Shown here: piece by piece, positions 50,985-63,887 of the stretch
Layout of the letters: every line of letters starts with the position of its first letter
Numbering within the stretch: the stretch's first letter is position 1
NCBI RefSeq assembly: GCF_000764305.2
Contig: NW_025936149.1
Coordinates: 43,482-107,481 of the forward strand
Origin: Hyalella azteca
Lineage: Eukaryota > Arthropoda > Malacostraca > Amphipoda > Hyalellidae
DNA length: 64,000 nucleotides
Direction of reading: 5' to 3'
Program-made: the position numbers and the translations under genes
Notes under the pieces: model-generated
The model's input: the letters and a program-made list of their open reading frames with translations, nothing else
Databases searched by the model: none
Told to the model about the DNA's origin: nothing

Positions 50985-51620
50985 CTAACATAACATAACA
51001 TAGTGATGTCGGCACTGAAGCGTAGGCCTGATGTGGCCTGTCGCCGATTCTTTTCCTTTTCGTGCCTTGTTCACAGAAGATCTAAAATTGTGTCATTTGA
51101 CCGGATCTTTTCATGACTGACGATACTCGATAGTTTGAAGTAGCTACTGGACTTACACCAGGTTCGATAAGGAAATCGGGCGTTTCAAATCTGAACATAT
51201 ACGGTACCTACCTATTCTTCCATAGCTTAATCTAGTCTGTTCATGAACGCATTGATACTTGGAGCGCCAACGATGTCATCAGGGAGGCTGTTCCACATGT
51301 CGGAGATTCGAAGCAAGAATAAATTTTGTCACGTGAAGTTGCAGCGCAGTTTTTTTAGCCTATAGCCATGGCCCCTGGTGTTGGTTCTTATTTCAAATTC
51401 TAGTAATCCTTCGGGGACCTTGTATCATAGTGGCAAACCAGTGATTTTTTAGAATCAGCTCATTTTTAATTTCCTCGTTTACTCCAGATTTTAACAGATT
51501 TCTTATGTATGATAATTCTGGTATCCAATATACTTTACTGGTCTACTTATAGGAGTCAAAAATGAACTTGAGGAAGAGTCTAAAAATCTCTCTGTTTTGC
51601 CACTATGCCTTGTATAGACT
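50985..51620 (-). mobile_element. LINE relic, ORF2 C-terminus
   Basis: On -, about 51430-51225 reads EFEIRTNTRGHGYRLKKLRC, (stop), then FLLRISDMWNSLPDDIVGAP and SINAFMNRLD, the typical non-LTR ORF2 ending (RVVNxWNxLPxxVV...F). A TGTTA-type tail lies at the 50990 end. Contains stops, so it is dead. Confidence 0.8.
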
Positions 51621-52734
51621 ATGGAGTACCATATAGACCATGAGTATACTTGTATATGTAGTGGCTAGGCTAGATAATATTCTAGTGTACAATCTCCAAG
51701 CTGAGAGACATTAAAATTCCCCTGAGATTATTAGGTGTAAAGCTGTACTTTGTAAACATGACAATGCTCATGAACTTCCCGGCCAACAGCTGCCGCAAAC
51801 ATATTAAGACAAGATAATTGTCATTGCAAGCCAGCAAATCACGGCCAGTCCATACCTACAAAGTGTTCTGATAATTTTACAACAGTTTTAAGCCAGTAAT
51901 AATAAAGAATATTTGTCAGCAAATCATATACCGGTACCTAATAAGTGTAAGCTAAAAACCTCCCTCACGCGACTCTGGCAACATAGGAGGTCAAGCTCCG
52001 GAACCGGGAACTGCAAAGGTGCTACTTTGAATCAAAGTGCGCTGCGCTTGGGCAACTTAAAAGACATCTCCAGGATACATATTCAATTAACCACTGGCAC
52101 TGGCCACTGGGTGAGTGATCATCAATGATGCAACCTTGCTTTAGATAAATTCTAGCCTTTGCATTTAAAATCGAGTGCTAATCCCTAGCGCCGCCACCTA
52201 GCGGCCTAGCCTATCCATGGTAATCCACCAAGGACCAAGTCACCAAGCTAGGATCATTTGACATTTGAGTAGGCTATGCTATGCAGTATGCACTATTTAT
52301 ATAGGTGTATACTCAATATATAGGTAAAAGGTATACCTGCAGCTGCAAGGCTGCAACTGCATCTGCAAGGCTGCAATATAATGGTAGGTATAGTGACTAT
52401 TAACTATAAAGGTTTAGCGTGGGCCGTGGAGTCTTTGCTTTGTAACTTTGATCAGCAGTTCTATCACTGATGAGATGAGTCGGAGAACGGAGAGTAAACT
52501 GTCATAAGTCTTTCAACAGTTCATGGCTTCCTTGAAGATATCTTCCGGTGTTTGGCAGACGCAGAAGAGTGAAAAAGACTCGAGTCACTCGACCATGCCT
52601 TTCTACCTTTTCTACAATTTCCTTTCGTTAAACAAGTTGCAGTGCAGTAATAGAGGCTTGCACCGGGCACTATGTCTATGGACTAAGACTATGGTTTCAG
52701 TTTCAGATAAATTAGATTTTCAACGAGACAACTT

Positions 52735-53205
52735 CACACGTCATTCACCATGGGCCATGAACAATCCAAGTAAACCCCATAACTGACTTCCAATGAACGT
52801 CAGCTACGTCTGTCGTCACAGTCACTGACATCAGCAGATCACAGCTGTTCGATGGCATCTTCCGTAAGTTATACAGTAAGTGTTAGAATAGTCTTACCAG
52901 ATAATGAATACTTCTTGTTTCTACACTTGGCACACTAGGTTCTATGAATTTACAAGCAAAAGATATTTCGATTGGTTCTGATTTTTTTTTTTTCGCACTT
53001 GCTTTTCAACACTTCGGCACAACACGTCTTATCACCATGAACAATCGATGCAAACTTCCATGGCATGAACAATCAGAGTAAACCCCACACAACTGACTGA
53101 ACGTCAGTTACGTCTGTCGTCACACTGTCACTGACATCAGCAGATCAGCTGTTCGATGGCATCTTTCGTGAGTTATACAGTTAGAATAGTCTTACCAGAT
53201 AATGA
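52735..53205 (+). promoter_or_regulatory. duplicated block with start codon and splice-donor context
   Basis: Two copies (about 52748-52912 and 53037-53203) of a ~165-bp block containing GACATCAGCAGATCA(CA)GCTG and GATGGCATCTT(C/T)C directly followed by GTAAGT or GTGAGT. This has the form of a first exon end (ATG GCA TCT T..|GT), duplicated. Function unproven. Confidence 0.35.
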
Positions 53206-53368
53206 TTTTTTGTCATCAGTCCACAGAAAATGGCATAATAATCAGTAATTTATGGACCTCTTTGCTAATTCAATAAATAATTAATAACACTGGATGTCGT
53301 CTACCTATTGAACCATTTTGGCAAGCAAAATTCTGACTAATTACGAAAAAATGCATTAACTTATTTAA

Positions 53369-53554
53369 TCAACCTAGTCCTATGTATAGGCTATAGCACA
53401 TGTTCGTAAAGTGTGGTGATAAAACTGTTTGAAGAATTGTACGGGTTTTACCGCTTTTATTCTTGGGTCTTGGCGAAAACTCAGTTACGGAAAAGTTGTC
53501 GACGGTGGTGGATGTGCAATCTCTCTCCTCCCGAGGTATCTGGCTATTTGACAT
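53369..53554 (-). CDS. unassigned short ORF, possible exon
   Basis: Starts MSNSQIPREERDCTSTTV and continues EFSPRPKNKSGKTRTIL, a non-repetitive, charged sequence without recognisable family. It lies upstream of PI4KA on the same strand and could be an upstream exon or a chance ORF; no good donor confirms it. Confidence 0.2.
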   Translation of the reverse strand: MSNSQIPREERDCTSTTVDNFSVTEFSPRPKNKSGKTRTILQTVLSPHFTNMCYSLYIGLG

Positions 53555-55299
53555 AGATTGAGGTAAGAATACGGACTCATTTGTTAACTTATTAAGGGCA
53601 CTTTCGCGTCGAGTACTTTAATCGGCATGTAATTCTTTTTTTAAATCTGAACTAGTGGTTTCGACTTTTCTTGTTGTGGCTGCCACGTGTGTAACGGTGT
53701 GTTTGACAAATTGACCGTGAACACAAGTTCAATCCATATTGCGTCATCGCCGATCCTTAATCCTTATAGCCAATTGATATAATAATATCTCTATTGCTGT
53801 GATAAATTTGTACCAATACATTTTTCTAAGAATTTTCAATATTGATATGCGAATATCAAAATAATTTCCTCTTGCCGTGTCAACTAACCGGCTATTTCAG
53901 GATTTTTTTAACCTGCGTTTGTGTAATTTTGTTGTGGCGACATGTTCAAAAATTTAAACCTCGCAAATAGTTAGGTATCATTTGATCTACCGGTAGGAAA
54001 ACTAAAGAGCATAATATAGACCTTTGATACCGTTTAATTTGTGCATATCTTGTGTTGGGTAAATGATTTTCATCGTGTATCACCAGGCTAATGTAGTTCC
54101 AAAACAGTAAGTGGTAGAGTATGGAAATTGGAGACACCATTAAATTTATACTGAAATCTGAGAACCTAAGTTGGCCGTTGGGTGTATTCCCATTCTGGTA
54201 TTCTTCGTAGTACGTCACGTTGACGTCAATATATCTCTGCGTTCAACCCCGTCTGCGACTTGTTCACAGTATAACGACGTTTTATTAATGACTGTATGTC
54301 GGTATACTATACCAATTTAAAGATTCTTTAATTTACTTTGGCCTATTTAGTTGGTGGTTCATGATGAGCTCGTTTGTTGATAGATATCCGGCACAAATTT
54401 TATAATATCCGCAAGTATCTCAATTTATGAATATGCTAATTTTGTTAATGCTCTACAGCTCTAGTCTCCACCTATATGGACTGATCGTATCCATGGACTA
54501 AAAGCATCAGGAGTTCTATTTTTTCTATGTTCTTTATGCGTGAATAGAACGTTGCGGCTGCGTAATTACGTATTAAATTTCCAGTGGACTTGATTATCGA
54601 TTTTGATTGCAGTGCTTTATTTATTTCACTTCTGTGTGCAAATGCTTGAAACTTATTCAAATCATTTTTACGAATTGAATTTTTTTGTACAAGATGTTAC
54701 TGCACGTTAATAAAATCGATTGAAGATTTGAGTGTCATTGTGCACTCGTGACATGTAATTTTTAGTTTCTCCTGCAACGATTCAATAGTTCTTGTAGCTA
54801 ATGAAAATTGCTTCTTTATTTGTTACATTTTTGTTCTGAACTTTTGATTGCAACATTGGCGCTGTGCAGCTACTGCCGTAAAAAAACGTTGAAGTTGCAA
54901 TTGTCTTTCAAGATGTCGGAAGTCGTGGTTGTTAATAATAACTCAGCTTCTGTTGAGTTGCTTGTTATCTGTGAAGCAGCTTGTTGGTTGTCAATGCATG
55001 ACACGCAACATGTCCTTATGTATTCCTTATCTCTCGTTGTGCTCTTGAACAATGTGTCCTCGTGCGCATTGATATGAACTGCACATACAGCCTTTACTTT
55101 AGGCAGCGCTGTCTTCCCTGACCTTGCAACTGACAGCGGCATTCTTCAAAAATACCTCGATTTAATAAGTCGGATGACCAAAACAACTTTGCTGAAACGC
55201 CGGCATTTCGAAAATTCCCGGTTAAAACGAATTTATACAAATAAATAAACATATATAAAACAATTTTATAAATTTATAAACAAATGATTAATATTTTGT

Positions 55300-55450
55300 C
55301 GCTGGTGGTTGCACCACACGCAGATGTGCTGAGAAGCGGCACAGCTGTCCTGATTGGCCAGTGTGTGGGAGTGGCGCACAATCAGCTCGTTGATTGGTTG
55401 ATTGGCAAGGCCACATCTTGTATCTCAGGCGATTGACCAATCGAAAAAAT
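55300..55450. promoter_or_regulatory. CCAAT-rich, GC-richer segment
   Basis: Within 100 bp: TGATTGGCC, TTGATTGGTTGATTGGC and GACCAATCG, i.e. four CCAAT boxes in both orientations in an otherwise AT-rich area. A candidate promoter for PI4KA (reading left) or a + strand gene. No transcription evidence. Confidence 0.35.
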
Positions 55451-56514
55451 CCTGCCGTTCTTTTTTTGCGAGTCCTAATTTTATCAAACGATACAACTTC
55501 TACATACTTTTCTTGTCTAATCTTACCGATTTGGGAGCCATATAGAAGTGCTCTGTAAGCGTCTCGATACTGCGCGCAAATATCTGCCACATGTGGTCAT
55601 TGTACTTGTAAGGTAAAGAAATTCGCGTACTGATACACTGTATCTTAAAGTTAAATAGATATAACTATTACGTCTTCTTACTTGTGTACCTGCTAAAAAT
55701 TCTTTCCTGAAGTGCGTAAAACTTCGAAATAATTGTAAATTTCTGCGTAATTTAAATGTGTGACTGCCCATTATGTGTGCTGTTGATTCCAAAATATTCT
55801 ATGCACTAATCCTACATCATATTTACAAGTACGGTATATAAGTTCTTTTTCCTTGACGCTTCTGTGTGGTTCTTTAATCATTACAACTAGGATTGAATCA
55901 TACATGCTTGACTTATGTATATTATACGTGTTTTAAAACTGAATGTGGTTATAATAAATGACGATCAAGTTAGTGTCTCATTTTTCAGCATAAAAAAGCA
56001 ATGTTAAGGTTCGATTTGTGTGAAAAGAGAATTTTTAATTCGAAAACATTTCCGGAACATAACGCCCATCCAGAAGAAATATCCTTACAATATGAGAGCT
56101 TCGAATTTAGTTTTTGTAAATTGCCTTATGTCGCCAATTGTTTGCATTATTCATTTGTACGATATCTATTATCTTAACAGCAGAATTTGATTCCCGTTTA
56201 AATCTGATTTTGATGAACCTTTCGATGCAGCATTTATGAAAGTTGAAATTAGATTCTCTACAAAATATTTTGTTCTCGAGACACAAATTCTACTCGGTGT
56301 CGGCTCTGTGCTGAAGTATCTTCCTTGCAAATCTTTTTATTTTTATACTGTTCGTAAATGTTTGTTCTGTTTGTTAAAAAAGAGTACTTGAGTTTATCTT
56401 TGAGAGCGGAATAAAAATATAGCAAACACGGACGTAAAACTAGTCCATGTGATCTCTCGCGAACGATGCAAGTGTATTCTTGAACCAACCTTCTATATTT
56501 AACCAGGCATGTAT

Positions 56515-56757
56515 GTAAACTGACATGAATGTAAACTGTCATTATGTAAACTGACATGTATGTAAACTGTCAGGTAAACAGACATGTATGTAAACTGACA
56601 GTAAACTGACATGCATGTAAACTGACATGCATATTAGCTGACTTGCATGTAAATTGACATGCATGTTACTGACATGCACGTAAACTGACATGCATGTAAA
56701 CTGACATGCACGTAAACTGACTTTCACGTAAACTGACATGCATGTAAACTGACATGC
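56515..56757. repeat. ~14-16-bp tandem repeat (TGTAAACTGACATGCA)
   Basis: About sixteen degenerate units of GTAAACTGACATGCAT. The right border reads CTGACATGCCAG|ATGGGTGCC, acceptor-like. Confidence 0.9.
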
Positions 56758-57469
56758 CAGATGGGTGCCAATGTGGACAGCATCAGCATGGCGAAAGACT
56801 GAATGCTTCGGTGTGAATGTGTACTAAGAAGCATCTAAAATAATTTTGATCAAATTCTTCTTGTGTTTCTGCTTCAGTAATTTTATTCAATCTCGATTTA
56901 TGCCCGCATATATGTATGCATTTGTACACTCGCACTGCACAAAACGTGACGATATGAAAGGAAAATGGTTCACGTTTTCCTTTATATTCAGGCGTGAATA
57001 ATTCATGACTTTCTTCAGAAATTTATGACTTCGTTTCTGTTTGCTTGTCTGGGCATAGAAAATTGGATAATTTTTACGTCAGCGTGTGCCGGGCGTTCCT
57101 TTGTTTCCATGGCTTCATTATTTCCGCTTCCTGAATCACGAGCGACCAGCTTGTCAATGTTTAAAATAGTGTTATAGATTGTTGATAAATTACTTGTTAG
57201 CTTCACGACTGCTACAATGAATGTCACAGTCGACGCAAATGTCACGAGGGTTAAATTATACAAATTACATCGCTAATTTCTTTCCGAAAATGGAGGAATG
57301 GTTGTAAATAATATACGTTTAAATATTTCTTTTTGAAGACAACACTTCTAAAGAATCCAGTGTTTCCAATGTTACAGATGTACAATAAATTTCTAACTTT
57401 ATTTTCGAATATTGAAAAAATTAATTTTTCAATTTATTTTAATATATAATTTTTTCAAAATTATTTATT

Positions 57470-57800
57470 CTGTCGAAGTGTCAATTGATTCATGCATTAC
57501 CTCCAACTTCACACAAGTTTGGAAAATTTCAGGTCAATTGGACAGGTAAAAGTGTGTCAAATAACAGTTATAAGATTTGTAGCTGACAAAATTATTTTTT
57601 CAATTTTTTTAATATTGAATTTTTTTACTTTTTAAAATCATTTATTTTGTCATTTGATTCTTGTATTGTCTCCAACTTTACGCAAGTGTGCAAAATTTCA
57701 GATCGATAGGATAAGTAGAAGTGTGTTAAATTTTGATTATAAGAATTGTAGCAGACAGGCAAACAAACAAGAAGTGAAGTTAAAGAGAAGTGTTTTAAAA
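57470..57800. repeat. two inverted copies of the 48.6-kb repeat
   Basis: Complement of the ~180-bp unit: GCATTACCTCCAACTTCACA ... GGACAGGTAAAAGTGTGT and a second diverged copy. Confidence 0.8.
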
Positions 57801-57804
57801 AGAT

Positions 57805-60010
57805 CGAATGGATTAACAAAATTGATTAATTTTTAAGTTTTGATCAATTATGAATTATATGTTTCTTAATTATGATGAAGCTCATCAAAAATTCACCTTA
57901 TTATTAAGTAACGTAGCGAAGCGGCTGAAGCGATATCATACACGTGGCTATTCTCACCATTTTATTGCAAAACTTCGATTTTGAATTGTTCGACAATAAT
58001 TTCGCGTCAATTCCGCAGCGAATAACAAGTTTTTACAAGCCACGACTTCATGTCGGAAAATTGTCATGTCTTTGTTGTGGGACAACAGCGTCGCGTGCTC
58101 CCGGAATCTGTGCCTGTAATATAGCATAGTTGTGTGCGTGCACTGGACATAAAACTTCAGAGTCTAATGCAAATTATTTTTCGCTACATTAATGTAATTG
58201 ATGATCGTACGTGAGCTCTAGATTCGTGCGTGACAGAGAACTTATTTTGGAAGTTACGGGTTGCATGGCGTGGCTTGCTGCACCGGTCGGCACACTGCCT
58301 CATCTCGGAGCAATCTTATATGCTATGTGTCTGCAATATTTAGACCTGTACATGTATATATATTGTAGCAGCTTATACAAACTTTGCGGTACATGAATTT
58401 AGAACTTCTTGAACACTAAATTTTAGTATGTACTTTTTGACGATAGTAAGTAAATGTAGCAAATGTGTGTGATGTTGAAAATTGACATGCTCTTATAGTC
58501 GTCTGGCAAAAATGCAACCGTTGTCGTTATATATCTGTAAATTAATGTGCATGGAGACGCGCCAGCTTTGCACCACTGAAACAAATTTACTTCAAGTTCT
58601 TGATTCGAATTTCTTTCAATTGAGAGTTCTTAGAATAACAATTGGAGGCTTAGACTTATTTAAGCTAATAATTGAAGGAATTGAGTTTATTTAAGCTTAT
58701 AATTGGAAGAATTGCGCTTATTTAAGCCAATAATTGGAGGAATTGAGCTTCTTTCAATCCTGTCTTTGCAATTACTACGAGTATAACGTAAACAAAGCCA
58801 TTTAATTTAATTCCTATACGTTTATGGTAAGAGACGTAAATTTACATTTTGATTGCTCTTGATTTTGGCTCTGGGCTTCAGAAGCGGAGTTTCAGATAAC
58901 GCATTCCTTATGATCTCGACACATTGCCACGGTCGTGAGACCAGCAATTGCTCTCAATGGTTGTGTATCCTTGATACGCCAAATTGTGCTTATGCTGCCG
59001 GGTAGATTTATGTTCCTGCATCCTGATTTGTGTGCTCCCGACATGCTATGTGTGAATTTCCATGTTTTACGCAGAACGATTGTATGAAAAAAATCGTGCT
59101 AACCTTCTTGATAAATCGTCTGTGTGTTCCATGCTTGTATTTGATTAAAGACACTTTCGAAACTTTCATGAAGATACAATGCAATTATTTAGTGTTCTGT
59201 ATAAATTGAATGAATTTCTTTGGTTAGATCAATGCTATATTCATACGTGGCTCTGGGTCTATTTCTATCATATAACCGTCCGAATCTTTAGAATCGTTGC
59301 TTTTCTCTGGATTGATCATCTACTCTATCATCATCATTCTCTGTAAAATTATGTTTAAAAACTCGTAAAATGGTTCTTCGTCCCTTTGTTGTACACCTAG
59401 ACGCTGTCATCTGAAAGAACAAAGCTCTCAGATGCAATCCTGCCTGTAAGCCTTTAATTACTCGGTGCTTGTCTAGCCGCCTGTATATTTCCGTCCGCAT
59501 TTTATATTATAACGCTTATACAAAGTCTTTATTTACCTGGGGTCGTCATCAGCGGCGTTTATAAGGAACAGGGGTACGAGTATAGCGCCGCCTCACGGCA
59601 TGTCGTTGGCACCCTTTAATCTGGACATTCGTGTCGGGTTTTCGTGATGGCGGTGTGTCGTGTGATGACCGCAAGTCACGTACGGTAACGCGGGATAGTT
59701 TCTACACAATTTGATGCTAGCATGCGGAGACAATTTCGTTTAATTCTTCGTTGACATGGCTACGGGAACCTTATGTTTCCTCGTATAATATGTAGGCTGC
59801 GACACCTAGCGTAAGTCACGTCACAATGAATAATGGTTCTGGTCAATCCCATGCTTGTCATGCGATTGCAATTAATGGAAATTCACATTAGTGGTTCATG
59901 TTGTGCTTATGTTGACAATTCAGTGCTCCTTCGAAACACAATTAATTTTTATTCTTGTTTAACAAATAATTTTTTGTAAGCTAAACAAATTCCGTAACTC
60001 TTGATTATCA
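57805..60010. other. AT-rich region without recognised gene
   Basis: Only the small tandem repeat at 58.6 kb stands out. Short ORFs (58211-58396, 59288-59500) show no known motif. Confidence 0.5.
58625..58755. repeat. ~36-bp AT-rich tandem repeat
   Basis: Three to four units of ATAATTGGAGGAATTGAGCT TATTTAAGC. Confidence 0.85.
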
Positions 60011-60016
60011 GTATAA

Positions 60017-60158
60017 ATGTTCCCCAGTGGAAGCATTGCAGGCTGTTCCGACGGTGGCTCGAAATCCCAGCAACATTCGTTTGGCCAAAACCACTTAAAG
60101 GGTTACGGTTTGCACAGCAATTTTACACTTGGAAATATTTTATTATCCATTGGATCTG
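60017..60158 (+). CDS. candidate 5' coding exon of an unidentified + strand gene
   Basis: ATG at 60017 opens MFPSGSIAGCSDGGSKSQQH and ends TLGNILLSIGS with a perfect donor TCTG|GTAAGT, phase 1. TTGATTATCAG just upstream could be an acceptor. Balanced composition and GC content above the surroundings favour real coding, but I recognise no family. The remaining exons would be beyond 64 kb. Confidence 0.4.
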
Positions 60159-63100
60159 GTAAGTAATTAATGTAAAATAGCTAGAGCAGTAAAAATTATC
60201 GAAACTTGTTTCAATCATGATTCCTAACATTTGTTGGTTACATAATGAATGGAGAATGCCATCACAGCAGCGGCAAAGCAAGCGCTCCTCAGTTTTAAAT
60301 TTCTCATCTTTATAAGCTTCATATCTACAGCCCAGCTTTATTTGAGCTTAACGCTTATGTCAAGATTTATTATTACTTTTTTTTTATGAAAATATCCCTA
60401 CAAAGGTATGTTGCCTTGGATTATAATGTTCCCATGCAGGAATCATTCAAACGTTTCCTGCACATGTGTTTTGCGGCAAACTCTTTTTTTCTCATTGATT
60501 AATCGTATTTCTGTTTGGTTCCTCAACTACAATGCAAAATGAGTCATCAATGATAACCAATATTTATTCATTCAATCGCTCCTGCAATCTGGTCATGTGA
60601 TGACACTGGGAGTGGTGTTACCGATGCGCTGCTACGTCTGGAAGTTCGTCTCGCGCGTAAAAGCTCTCTTGCCAGCTGATGCAAAATTAAGTTGGCCTTC
60701 GGATCATTTGCTCATATTGTATATTTTATGTAACTTCGCTGAACAACTGATGTAAATTATTTAAAATATTATTATTACACAACTTACTCGACTGATTACA
60801 GCTTTGTTAGATATTTTTCCTTGCAGTAAACGAGCAGCATGTATCTCGAAATGCAGATAATAGGATAATTTCCGTCGTAAATGCCTATTTATAGCGTTGA
60901 AATGTTTTTACTGTGATCCTAGGTCCTATCTTGATTGTAAATGGGACTTTCACGTCTGCGGTTAGCAGGTTTTCAAATATGCGAAATGATCGGCACTGCA
61001 TTTAAAAGGCTGCAGTTATTCATCGCTAAATGAACCGTTCCTGCTTGATGAAGAATATGCTCAAATTCAGCATTTGTTTTCGTTACTTTAAATACCTTTA
61101 TTTTTGATAGGCATAAAATTTTACATAATCGCAGGTTTTTTCCCGTTTTTAGACAACATTAATTGGTACCTAATGTATTATTACTAAAGCTGATCATGCT
61201 TGTCACGTCCATAGCTATCAATTTCTTCCCAATTCTTGGTCGATCGTTTACTTCACCGTGTCGCACTGTCAAAATGATGACAACACATGACACACATCAG
61301 TTTATTACAGGCACTATAATGCCATCATTATTGCCGTGAATGATACAGTATAATCGTTATTGTCGTCTGACATTTCATTGCTGCTATATACGGCTGCTGG
61401 TGAGCTACCGTTATGTTCAACTCAATAATGTGGCAGGCCTTCAGCGGAAGCTGGCATTTATTCAAAACAAACTAAACTTCCATCAATTACCGTATATGCA
61501 CACTTTAATCATTTGAATTATCTTAGCCGCATTAAAGATTGCGTTTCTTTTTTCTTATGAACTGCTGTGTATATGTAATCTCTTTAGTTTTCGTGACATC
61601 TACGACGGTGTCTTATTGGGTTTACGGCAGAAATAATGTTTGTATTTAAACTGGAATTACAATCGGCTGTTTTTTTTTTCAAGAAAACGCATTATTTTCT
61701 GAGCAAGAGGTCCGCTTACCGCTTAAGCCGTAGAATAGATTAACACTTAATGACAATGGAACACAAAATGATGAATATTTTCACACGTATTCAATATATA
61801 TCTATGCGTGAAACTCATTTTTATTATCAATTATGAGATATCCCTATCTTTCCAGTTGTGCTTGCGTCGTGCTTATATATAATATCTATAGTGCGAAATT
61901 CAGGAGTGAATAAACGAATGGATTAAGTTATTTAGGCATAATTTCACCTTCTTGTCAAATGTCAATCAGCAATCGACGCTAATTCAAGTTAAGTTTACTG
62001 TATAACACGATTTTATATCACTGTATATTATTCACCACATTAATTGTGTGTCAGTTGTCATCACTGTATTTTATTCACCTCATGAAATGTGTGTCAGTTA
62101 TCAACGTAAACAATGACACCGTTTTATGAGATCGTTATTCTGCTGGTCTCCAGTTCCAAAGTGGTCTCCCCTTCAAAAGTCTCGTAGATTTATTTTCTTT
62201 CAAAGCTGCACAGTCCGGTTCATACCGGCCCTCTGCTGGTCGTATATGTTCAATCGGTCGTTCAAGATCAGTTCTTACCTCACGAACTGCATGTGGTTCC
62301 TAACAGGTTCAATTTCTTTTCTGTTATTAGTTCTAAACTACTTTATTATTTTTTGAAATAGTTGTGATTAGTTCCGTTAGAAATATATATAATAGTTCTT
62401 AAATTTTTAGTTTTGTTTGAAAAAACCGAGACTTACAACATTCGCTTATAAGGTAAGCTATCAAATATCAATTATGTTTGCCGCGGTCATTTCTTATCTG
62501 CTAATATTTTAGTCTCGTTTATAAGAAAAAAGTATTGTCGACTTGAAAATATGCACATGATGACGCCTGCGATAAGTTCAAATTTAAGTAGGAAACTTAA
62601 TGGAGGTGCGTTTTTCACGAGGTTCTAATGCATTTTTCGAAATTGTCATTTGCTACATATGCTTCGGTTTATAATCTGCATGTGCATAATCTCCTGAGTT
62701 AAATTTGACATTTTTACCGTGATTCACTCTCCATTAATTAACTGTCAATAGAATTTTTGTATATCACCCAATTTCTAATGGTAAAAAAAGAGAAAACAGT
62801 TATATATAAATATGAGAATTTCTTCAATCTGTCAGCGTGGAGGATCCATTCGTCACCTATTAGGCTATTATGAAGGATCAGCAGCTGCTTGTGCTTGATC
62901 GTCCTGAACCGGATTTCGTTATTTGAAAGTCTCCCCTCGCGATTTTCGACCATTTTCTTTGAGAACTGAAATGAATTATTGGCGCGAGGTGTAGTTCATT
63001 CGGAAATTCGTGCTTATTTCTCGTCCTGTTTAGCATTACTTTCATTTTTTGTTATCGTTAACTCGCGTGAAAAGATATCTCAAAATTTCCTGGTAATTTG

Positions 63101-63840
63101 GGAGTATTTAATACATTTCTTGTTTCGCATTTTCATTATTACTTCCGTTTTATAGAAATACTGGCATGAATTAAATTATGAGCAATTAATCCTAAACATT
63201 TAAAAAGACTAAACAGGTACATTTTATTATACTTATTAATGTATATCCCTTGACATGTTTAGTGTTCAATAGTGTTCAATTCTCAGTCTGGATTGTTGGC
63301 AATCGTGATTGCATGGGGTGGTGAATGATACGTTTAAAGAAATCATTACAGCCAATCTGACACTTGCTTGACACAGGTTTGCTGAATTTATGCCTCTTCT
63401 GGTTATGAAGTTGTCAAAATGATTTCGTTAGAATTCTCATCAGGTAATTAAGAACTATTGACGATATCGTTACTTATCAAAATCAATTATTTGGAGAGTA
63501 TCAGCCAGAGGTTTGGAGTAACATTTTTTTTCTCTTGAACATAAAAGCTATTAATAAATTTAGAATATTGTTCAATTACCAAGAATAAAACATGAATATA
63601 AGTTTCAAGGAAAAAATATCAATTTCAGTGGCGAAATATCCATAATAACGTTCATTTACCGCAGAGAAGTAAACATTTGTCTTGATTGTAAGTAAGAAAA
63701 TATTTCAGATAAAAAAAGGCATATATCTAGTTCAACTGCAAGAAACAAATATTCATTCTGAATAAAAAGGTTGAAATACCAATCAAACTGCGCATTCGCA
63801 TGTTACTTTATGACGATGGACTTGAAATAGGCTTTGTGAC
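60159..63840. other. AT-rich region, probably intron or intergenic
   Basis: No conserved exon, transposon end or long repeat seen. A - strand ORF at 62738-62953 (MVENREGRLSNNEIRFRTIK) is the only stretch with a mildly protein-like composition. Confidence 0.5.
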
Positions 63841-63887
63841 CATGCGGGCCCCGGTCTACCTTCGAACCCTGCACCTTCGGGACCGCT

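Larger units (their letters stand above)
48099..52720. other. PI4KA 5' flank or 5' UTR intron, repeat-rich
   Basis: Apart from the repeats listed separately I see no conserved coding exon. The short ORFs here have no recognisable domains. Confidence 0.5.

Noticed and set aside
54808..55077. ORF with LLYLLHFCSELLIATLALCS considered as a signal peptide
   Set aside because: Hydrophobic AT-rich chance ORF without splice signals or recognisable domain.
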